This document shows, in pieces, positions 48,495-54,646 of a DNA stretch of 56,713 bases. The DNA is taken from the IMG/VR virus record IMGVR_UViG_3300027623_000001, positions 1 to 56,713 of that record, one strand, 5' to 3'. The notes beneath the pieces were generated by a model. The model saw only the letters and a list, made by a program, of their open reading frames with translations. It had not been told where the DNA came from and searched no databases. This DNA comes from a virus. Each line of letters starts with the position of its first letter. Within the stretch, counting starts at the first letter, position 1. Made by a program: the position numbers and the translations under genes.

Positions 48495-49250
48495 ATGACA
48501 CGCCATGTATCAGTAGACTTAGATAATTTAAGGATAGCGTACCTGCATAATGACACCCGTATACTGCATGACATTTCTTGGATTAGTATGCGAACAGTAT
48601 CTTACTGTATTTTCCCGGTAAGCCATGATGATGGGAATTGCTTTGAACGCTTTACAGACTTGGAATTAAAATTAATTTATACGTCAATGACTGGACTAGA
48701 ATGGCCACACATATTCAAACGCAAAGCTGTTATTCAAGTTCTTGTAGATATGTGCCTGGAAGCTCCGGAAACTAAAGCCAAGCTTTCTGAAACATTAGCG
48801 CAATCTGATTATGTAGACGTTAATGATGATAAAGATTGGACATACGTATATGGAGCTAAGCGTCCAACAATACAAACTGAGCTTTTCCCGTCCGTAACGG
48901 TAGCAGTAAACAAGGAAGCAGAAGCGAAAGCAGTTGCAGGTGAAACGCCAGCAGTCGCTAACAAGCCGAAGCTTAACTTGGAGCCCACACAGGGCGTAGA
49001 GCAGCGCGTAAGCACAGCAGCAGCTAAGCCTAAGCGAGCAGCCAGTAAAGCTCCTAAGGGCATTACAGCGCTTATACGTGCAGAAGCTCAGCAAGCATGG
49101 GAAGCAGCGGGCAAACCTGTAGAAAAAGACCAGTTAACAGAGATAAGAAAAGCGGTTCGTGATAAGTTTATTGAAGAAGGTGTTAATAAAAATACACTTA
49201 GCGTACAACTTTCTAAATGGCAGAAAACAATATTGGGCACTAGTAGCTAG
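48495..49250 (+). CDS. Protein with shared C-terminal domain, paralogue 2
   Basis: A 251-aa protein with a GGAG-type site. The first 130 residues are a globular domain of unknown type (aromatic and acidic). A Lys/Ala/Pro-rich linker (about 140-185) joins it to a C-terminal domain (about 187-250; AQQAWEAAGKPVEKDQLTEI, then NTLSVQLSKWQKTI) that aligns with those of the neighbours: helix with R/Q-x-x-W, a Pro-containing loop, and a final Q-x-x-x-W segment. Function unknown. Confidence 0.62.
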   Translation: MTRHVSVDLDNLRIAYLHNDTRILHDISWISMRTVSYCIFPVSHDDGNCFERFTDLELKLIYTSMTGLEWPHIFKRKAVIQVLVDMCLEAPETKAKLSETLAQSDYVDVNDDKDWTYVYGAKRPTIQTELFPSVTVAVNKEAEAKAVAGETPAVANKPKLNLEPTQGVEQRVSTAAAKPKRAASKAPKGITALIRAEAQQAWEAAGKPVEKDQLTEIRKAVRDKFIEEGVNKNTLSVQLSKWQKTILGTSS

Positions 49251-49254
49251 ACAA

Positions 49255-49286
49255 AGCAAGGTAAATACACTTATACTTACCTTGCT
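49255..49286 (+). terminator. Hairpin after paralogue 2
   Basis: A perfect 10-bp inverted repeat (agcaaggtaa / ttaccttgct, 12-nt loop) begins five bases after the stop. No T tract follows. It may be a weak terminator or a barrier protecting the upstream message; the tandem repeat region follows directly. Confidence 0.5.
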
Positions 49287-49291
49287 CGCAG

Positions 49292-49328
49292 TAATTAACT
49301 AATTAACTAACTAATTAACTAACTAATT
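49292..49328. repeat. AT-rich tandem repeat (TAATTAAC units)
   Basis: Units TAATTAAC, then two copies of the 12-mer TAATTAACTAAC, then TAATTTT. It lies between the hairpin and the next gene. It could be an UP-element-like promoter booster, a protein-binding array or simple slippage product. It is too short and lacks spacers, so it is not a CRISPR. Confidence 0.8.
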
Positions 49329-49355
49329 TTATTTAAACATAAAGGATAACTTATC

Positions 49356-50000
49356 ATGAGTACATTAAAAGAATTGAACGCTGCTGTAACTGCATCTAAC
49401 AAAGCAGTAACAGCTTCTGAAAAAGCTGTTGCAAAATTAGAAGGAGCAAAGACTCCGGACAAAGATGCAATCAAAGAAGCGAAAGCCGAATTGCGAACTG
49501 CTAAATCTGAAAACAAGAAAGCCGTCAATGCGGTGACCAAGTTTGAGAAAGCAGCAGAGCGCGAAGCTGCTAAGGAAGAGCGCGAAGCGGCTAAGGCTGA
49601 GAAAGCGAAAGAACGCGAAGCAGCTAAGCAAGAACGCGAAGCGGCCAAGGCTGCTAAAGCAGCAGAACGTGAAGCTAACGAAATGCCTGTTCAAAACGAT
49701 GTGCGTCATCCTAAGCCTGGTACCAAGTGTGATGAGTGCTGGGGTATCAACGAAGCGATTACAGTTAAACTAGGGCAGACTGCGCCTATTGCGCATGTTC
49801 TTGAAGCTGGCCGTAAAGCTGGCCTTGAAGACGCTACGCTCAAGACTCAATATGCTCGTTGGAGAAAATTCAACGGCATTACAGGTCGAGTTGTTGACCC
49901 TGTTAAGGAAGCCGCAGCAGAAAAAGCCGCAGAAGAAAAAGCGAAAGCGAAAGCGAAAGCTGCTAAGGATAAGGCTGCTAAACTAGCGAAAGCAGCATAA
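49356..50000 (+). CDS. Protein with shared C-terminal domain, paralogue 3
   Basis: A 214-aa protein. Residues 1-108 are an Ala/Lys/Glu-rich coiled coil with repeated AKxEREAAK units. Then comes the shared domain at about 113-175 (RHPKPGTKCDECWGINEAI, then TLKTQYARWRKFNGITGRV), the best match of the three to the widespread phage pattern ending Q-Y-x-R-W-R-K-F. A second Lys/Ala-rich tail follows. A strong terminator lies 31 bp downstream. Probably a DNA-binding protein; no proven role. Confidence 0.66.
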   Translation: MSTLKELNAAVTASNKAVTASEKAVAKLEGAKTPDKDAIKEAKAELRTAKSENKKAVNAVTKFEKAAEREAAKEEREAAKAEKAKEREAAKQEREAAKAAKAAEREANEMPVQNDVRHPKPGTKCDECWGINEAITVKLGQTAPIAHVLEAGRKAGLEDATLKTQYARWRKFNGITGRVVDPVKEAAAEKAAEEKAKAKAKAAKDKAAKLAKAA

Positions 50001-50030
50001 CGAACTTCAGTTAAGCCCTGAAGGTAGGTT

Positions 50031-50069
50031 GGCGGAAAGATTCCTCACAGTCTCTTTCCGCCTTTTTTT
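50031..50069 (+). terminator. Rho-independent terminator before the que cluster
   Basis: A perfect 10-bp stem (ggcggaaaga / tctttccgcc, 12-nt loop) is followed at once by seven T (50063-50069). It is a textbook intrinsic terminator and separates the early replication genes from the DNA-modification genes. Confidence 0.92.
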
Positions 50070-50099
50070 GTTCCCGTCTATAAATGAGATCCTCTAAGT

Positions 50100-50807
50100 A
50101 TGAAACCAAACGTTCAAGTTATCGAAAAACGAATCGCTTCTAATGGCGCCGAAATAGATATTGTAGATGTCTTTTTAACTATACAAGGGGAAGGACCTTT
50201 TACCGGTCGTCCTGCTATCTTTATTAGGCTCGCTGGATGCAACTTGCAATGTCCAGGCTGTGATACGGACTACACTAGCAATAGAGAATCTTTTGAATAC
50301 GGCAGTATTATTGATAAGGTAGTTGACTTAGATAATTTTAATGACTTTCATAATGCGCCTACTCTCGTTGTTATCACAGGAGGCGAACCTTTCAGACAGA
50401 ACATTACTGCATTATGTAATAAACTTATCGAACTTACTTACGAAGTCCAAGTAGAAACAAATGGTTCTTTCGCGCCCATAGGTGCGCTAGATAAAAATGT
50501 GGTTATTGTGTGCAGTCCGAAAACTGGATCTGTAAACAAAGAAATCCAAGAACTTGCTTCTTGTTATAAATACGTCATGGCTGCTGACAGTGTAGATCCA
50601 GAAGACGGGTTACCTATACAAGCTTTACAGCATGCGGTAAAATCTAAGCTCGCACGTCCTCCCAAAGGTATGCCTGTATATTTGCAACCTATGGATGCGC
50701 AAGATACCAAAGTGAATGAGGCAAACTTAAAAGCCGTCCTCGATAGCTGCATGAAGTTTAATTACCGATTGCAAATTCAAATTCATAAAATTTTAGGAGT
50801 TGATTAA
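50100..50807 (+). CDS. queE: 7-carboxy-7-deazaguanine synthase
   Basis: A 235-aa radical-SAM enzyme. The cluster motif C-x3-C-x2-C is CNLQCPGC (Cys47, 51, 54), preceded by the QueE start VFLTIQGEGPFTGRPAIFIR and followed by a GGEP motif (TGGEP near 99). It turns carboxy-tetrahydropterin into CDG, third step to preQ0. The start lacks a clear ribosome site; a TATAAA at 50082-50087 has no good -35, so the cluster may depend on readthrough of the terminator or on a phage-specific start signal. One-base overlap with queC. Confidence 0.92.
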   Translation: MKPNVQVIEKRIASNGAEIDIVDVFLTIQGEGPFTGRPAIFIRLAGCNLQCPGCDTDYTSNRESFEYGSIIDKVVDLDNFNDFHNAPTLVVITGGEPFRQNITALCNKLIELTYEVQVETNGSFAPIGALDKNVVIVCSPKTGSVNKEIQELASCYKYVMAADSVDPEDGLPIQALQHAVKSKLARPPKGMPVYLQPMDAQDTKVNEANLKAVLDSCMKFNYRLQIQIHKILGVD

Positions 50808-51499
50808 TGATACACACAGATAAGAAAGCGCTTGTCGTTCTTAGCGGCGGTCAAGATAGCGTTACGTGTTTAGGTGTTGCGCTTAAACAATATGGAAACG
50901 TCGAGGCTATTTGTTTCGAGTATGGACAAAGACATACTATAGAGCTCGAACAAGCTGAACAGGTGTGTAGGATGTTTAACGTCAACCTTGTGGAGCATAC
51001 AATTCCTTCATTAGAAACGCTTGCTGATAGTGCGCTTATTGGAGGTAAAGGTGATGTCAGCGATAAGCATCATGACCACAAAGACTTGCCAGCTTCTTTT
51101 GTCCCAAATCGAAACGCGCTATTCATTACGATCGCTCATGCTTATGCGCAGAAGATAAAAGCTGATCATCTTATACTAGGCGTATGTGAAACAGATTACA
51201 GCGGGTATCCAGACTGTCGTGCTGCATTTATTGATGCGATGGAAGAAACGTTAAACCTTGGCTATCAGACAGCCATTAGAATTAGAACTCCTTTAATGTA
51301 CATCGACAAAGCAGCTACTTTCCAATTAGCTGAAGATGTAGATTTCTTAAATGTTGTGTTGGAACATAGCCACACCTGCTATAACGGCATCCGTAATACT
51401 AAACACGAATGGGGGTATGGTTGTGCTCAATGTCCCGCTTGTGAATTGCGGGCAAAAGGTTACGATGCTTATCTAGCAAATAGAAAGCAAACCGCTTAG
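50807..51499 (+). CDS. queC: PreQ0 synthase
   Basis: A 230-aa protein with the ATP-pyrophosphatase loop SGGQDS at 13-18 and a C-terminal zinc cluster (HTCYNG, then GCAQCPACELR). These are diagnostic of QueC, which makes preQ0 from CDG, ATP and ammonia. It is a single-domain QueC, without the glutamine-amidotransferase fusion found in phages that make archaeosine-type dG+. That points to dPreQ0 as the end product. Confidence 0.93.
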   Translation: MIHTDKKALVVLSGGQDSVTCLGVALKQYGNVEAICFEYGQRHTIELEQAEQVCRMFNVNLVEHTIPSLETLADSALIGGKGDVSDKHHDHKDLPASFVPNRNALFITIAHAYAQKIKADHLILGVCETDYSGYPDCRAAFIDAMEETLNLGYQTAIRIRTPLMYIDKAATFQLAEDVDFLNVVLEHSHTCYNGIRNTKHEWGYGCAQCPACELRAKGYDAYLANRKQTA

Positions 51500-51529
51500 C
51501 ATAGGCTTACAACTTAAAAGGAATACTAC

Positions 51530-51958
51530 ATGAAAATAATAGCAAGCAGGTATCATGATTTCTGTATGGGGCATCGTGTTGTAGGTCATGAAGGCAAGTG
51601 CAAGAACTTTCACGGCCATAACTACCGTTTCACATTTGAGTGTGAATGTCTAACTGTTGGAGGGCTTGATGTTCTTGGGCGTGTTATAGATTTTAGTGTT
51701 ATCAAGTCTACTCTTTGTCAGTGGCTTGAAGAAAACTGGGATCATAAAATGATGCTGTGGGACCAAGATCCTTATGTAGACGCTATGAAAGAAATGGACA
51801 ACGAAGTATTCTCTGTGCCATTTAATCCAACAGCTGAAAACATAGGCAAATATTTCTTAGAAGAGATTGCGCCGGAATTGTTATTAGATACTGGAGTCTC
51901 TTTAACTCGCATACAAGTTGAAGAGACTCGTAAGTGCTCAGCTATAGTGGAACTCTAA
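51530..51958 (+). CDS. queD: 6-carboxy-tetrahydropterin synthase
   Basis: A 142-aa protein. GHRVVGHEGKCKNFHGHNY (about 14-32) holds the catalytic Cys24 and zinc ligands His15, His28 and His30 of the QueD/PTPS fold; the C-terminal TRIQVEETRKCSAIV carries the conserved Glu. It turns dihydroneopterin triphosphate into CPH4. AAAAGGA lies about eight bases upstream. Its TAA is two bases before folE. Confidence 0.92.
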   Translation: MKIIASRYHDFCMGHRVVGHEGKCKNFHGHNYRFTFECECLTVGGLDVLGRVIDFSVIKSTLCQWLEENWDHKMMLWDQDPYVDAMKEMDNEVFSVPFNPTAENIGKYFLEEIAPELLLDTGVSLTRIQVEETRKCSAIVEL

Positions 51959-51960
51959 TA

Positions 51961-52530
51961 ATGGATCGTAAAGAGCTGGAACTTATTGTTGGCCGCATGC
52001 TATTTGAAATTGAGCCTACTGAAGAAGATATCTTACGCGAAGGGCTTTTAGAAACACCTGTTCGCGTTGCCAAAGCTATGGAGCATTGGTTTAATGGATA
52101 TGATAAAAACCCTAAAGACATCCTCAAAGTATTTGAGGATGGAGCTGAAGACTATGATCAAATGATTGTAGTTAAAGACATCCCCATCTATAGCAAGTGT
52201 GAACACCACATGGCGGATATCTTTGGGACTTGCACTATCGCTTATGTACCTAACGGTAAGATTGTAGGCTTGTCTAAATTGTCCAGGCTTGCTGACATGT
52301 ACGCTCGTCGTTTGCAAGTGCAAGAACGTTTGACGCAACAGATAGCGAACGCTTTACAGAAACATCTAGAGCCTATAGGTGTTGGCGTTATGATTAAGGC
52401 ACGTCATATGTGTATGGAGTCTCGCGGCATTTGCCAGCAAGGACACTGCACAATTACATCCGCTTTGCATGGTGCTATTAAAAACAACACCACAGCAAGA
52501 GCTGAGTTCTTATCGCTAGCTAGTAGTTAA
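51961..52530 (+). CDS. folE: GTP cyclohydrolase I
   Basis: A 189-aa protein started at the ATG at 51961, just past queD; the earlier Met at 51934 lies inside queD. Zinc ligands Cys80 and His83 are in SKCEHH and Cys151 in RHMCMESRG. The GLSKLSRLADMYARRLQVQE stretch is the GTP-binding core (about 103-122). It opens the guanine ring of GTP to start the preQ0 route. Length fits the bacterial enzyme. Confidence 0.94.
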   Translation: MDRKELELIVGRMLFEIEPTEEDILREGLLETPVRVAKAMEHWFNGYDKNPKDILKVFEDGAEDYDQMIVVKDIPIYSKCEHHMADIFGTCTIAYVPNGKIVGLSKLSRLADMYARRLQVQERLTQQIANALQKHLEPIGVGVMIKARHMCMESRGICQQGHCTITSALHGAIKNNTTARAEFLSLASS

Positions 52531-52549
52531 ACCTTGGATTGTCAGCAAC

Positions 52550-53467
52550 ATGAATATCTATATGGCGGCACTGCACTCGAACGGGTATAGACACACAAAC
52601 CGCTACGAGAAGTTAAACGATAGAGAGAAACATGTTGTTGACAATCTCCCACATCTTTTAGAATCGTACCACTACATACACAAAGACAGTTTTGTTCAAG
52701 CTATACGCGAGAAAGGTGATTTGGTTTTTCTTGATTCCGGCGCATTCTCTGCTTATACTCTAGGCGTTACTATTGACTTGCCTGGGTATTGCGATTACAT
52801 AAAAAAGAACGCTGATATACTACGCTATGAAGATAATTCTGTTATGGCTTCTGTGTTGGATGGTATTGGCGACCCTCAAAAGACTTATGAAAACCAATTA
52901 GCGATGGAGTCGTTAGGTGTACGTCCGCTGCCCTGCTTTCACTACGGTGAAGACGAACGTTATTTTGAATGGTATATGAAAAACTACGATTACATTACTA
53001 TAGGAGGCATGGTAGGCAAGTCTAGTCAAAATTTAATTAAATGGCTAGACAGATTATGGGAGCGTTATGTTATCGACGGAAGCGGTACGCCTCGTGTTAA
53101 ACTGCACGCATTCGGTATTACTGCTATACCTATAATGAAAAGATATCCATGGTACAGTGTAGATTCGTCCTCTTGGATTCAGTCAGCAGCGTTCGGAACT
53201 GTAATAACTCCGGAGTTTGGAGCAGTGAGCGTATCCTCACAATCGCCTAGCAGGCACAAAGCAGGACAACACGTAAGCACGTTAAGACATTTGGATCGCA
53301 AGTATGTGATGGATATGTTTATCGAACAAGGTTTTGACTATGAAAGGCTGTCCACAGTATACGAATCTAGAGCAGCGTATAACTTGTGGTCATTCACTGA
53401 AATAAGCAAACAACTAGCAGCAATAGGAAATAAGACTTTTCAACCCGACATACAGGAATTATTTTAA
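52550..53467 (+). CDS. dpdA: DpdA-like DNA transglycosylase (7-deazaguanine insertion)
   Basis: A 305-aa TGT-fold protein. LDSGAF with Asp62 at residues 61-66 matches the TGT base-binding DSGGF loop, HAFG at 186-189 matches the family's LMGVG-like loop, and SVDSSSW at 203-209 with Asp205 matches the nucleophile. The C-x-C-x2-C zinc site of tRNA-TGTs is absent, as in phage DpdA proteins. Next to queE-queC-queD-folE it should swap guanine for preQ0 in phage DNA. Related phage systems protect DNA against host restriction enzymes. Confidence 0.85.
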   Translation: MNIYMAALHSNGYRHTNRYEKLNDREKHVVDNLPHLLESYHYIHKDSFVQAIREKGDLVFLDSGAFSAYTLGVTIDLPGYCDYIKKNADILRYEDNSVMASVLDGIGDPQKTYENQLAMESLGVRPLPCFHYGEDERYFEWYMKNYDYITIGGMVGKSSQNLIKWLDRLWERYVIDGSGTPRVKLHAFGITAIPIMKRYPWYSVDSSSWIQSAAFGTVITPEFGAVSVSSQSPSRHKAGQHVSTLRHLDRKYVMDMFIEQGFDYERLSTVYESRAAYNLWSFTEISKQLAAIGNKTFQPDIQELF

Positions 53468-53703
53468 TGCAGGTACTAAACCAAAAACAACTAGATAGTA
53501 TCAAAAATACTATTGCTATCCAATGCTCTGAAGGTAATTGGAACGCAGATCCTTACATGCTAGGTATGGCGAACGGGATGTTATTAATCCAATCTATTAT
53601 TGACAATACTGAACCTGAATATTTAAAAGGACCTAAAAAATGGACAGGTATAAGGTCGTTAGACATAGTTAGAGAGAATCCATATAATGATAAAAGAACT
53701 TAA
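53467..53703 (+). CDS. Hypothetical protein between dpdA and the clamp
   Basis: A 78-aa protein starting one base inside the dpdA stop (TAATG). It has the segment WNADPYMLGMANGMLL, which recurs in small phage proteins of unknown function, and a basic C-terminus. It overlaps the clamp-like gene by 17 bases. Confidence 0.6.
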   Translation: MQVLNQKQLDSIKNTIAIQCSEGNWNADPYMLGMANGMLLIQSIIDNTEPEYLKGPKKWTGIRSLDIVRENPYNDKRT

Positions 53704-54646
53704 ATTTGTACAGGGCGCGGTATCTAGTAAAGGTTTCACTCCAGAGCTAAGTCATTTCAAAATAAAAGAGGGTGTCGTGCAAAGCTATAACGGCTCGCTT
53801 GCATTAAGTACACCTATCGCATTTGATATCGATTGTATTCCTAAAGCTGCGCCGTTCGTTAAGGCCATTAGTAACTGTGACGAAACAGTGACTATGAGTA
53901 TGACACCGGCGGGCAGGCTTGCTATTAAATCAGGTAAGTTTCGAGCGTATATTGAATGTCTTGATCCGGGCACTGCACTTGCTCACGTTGAACCTACGGG
54001 CGATGCTTTCGAAATTAATGGAGAGGGCTTGCTTACTGCTCTTAAAACCATAGTCCCGTTTATAGGCAACGACGCTTCCAGGCCTTGGACTAATGGCGTA
54101 CTGCTAGCAGGGAACAGCGCTTTCGCTACTAATAATGTCACAGTTGTTGAATACTGGATAGGCACAGAGTTCCCGTTAAAATGTAATGTACCTAAGGAAG
54201 CTATTCGCGAGATGCTACGTATTAATGAAGCGCCTATATCTGCACAAGCAGACGAGTCTAGTATTAGCTTTCATTATGCCGATAAACGTTGGGTTCGCTG
54301 CCAGTTGTTAGCTACGGACTGGCCTGACATTAATGCTATCGTCAGCAAAGAATGCAACGCTTCTGAAATTAATCCAGAATTATTTAATGCGATAAATGTA
54401 GTTAAGCCTTTTGTTGATGATGCAGGCAGAATATATTTCAATGAGGACGTTATACGCACCAGCGTTATAGACAGTGAAGGAGCTACGCACGAAGTTGAAG
54501 GTATTCCCGATGAAGGTGTTTATAATTATGAGATGCTTAACTTGCTTAAGAATACAGCAACTCATGTTGATTTTAGTTTATATCCCAAGCCTTGTATTTT
54601 CTACGGAACTAATCTTCGAGGTGCGATAGTAGGTATGCGCACCTAA
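53687..54646 (+). CDS. Sliding-clamp-like protein (DnaN-related)
   Basis: A 319-aa protein that directly precedes the polymerase. The fold reads as repeats of beta strands with short helices: RLAIKSGKFRAYIECL near 85-100, NGVLLAGNSAFATNNV near 140-155, and a C-terminus ending GAIVGMRT. This resembles bacterial beta-clamp C-terminal strands, and similar proteins beside family B polymerases in phages are annotated as clamps. The identification is by pattern and position, so moderate. The polymerase starts one base inside its stop. Confidence 0.6.
   Translation: MIKELKFVQGAVSSKGFTPELSHFKIKEGVVQSYNGSLALSTPIAFDIDCIPKAAPFVKAISNCDETVTMSMTPAGRLAIKSGKFRAYIECLDPGTALAHVEPTGDAFEINGEGLLTALKTIVPFIGNDASRPWTNGVLLAGNSAFATNNVTVVEYWIGTEFPLKCNVPKEAIREMLRINEAPISAQADESSISFHYADKRWVRCQLLATDWPDINAIVSKECNASEINPELFNAINVVKPFVDDAGRIYFNEDVIRTSVIDSEGATHEVEGIPDEGVYNYEMLNLLKNTATHVDFSLYPKPCIFYGTNLRGAIVGMRT

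Noticed and set aside
49292-49328. Possible CRISPR or recombination array
   Set aside because: Units are 8-12 bp, contiguous and without spacers; no cas genes. The Cas4-like nuclease is part of a recombination module.
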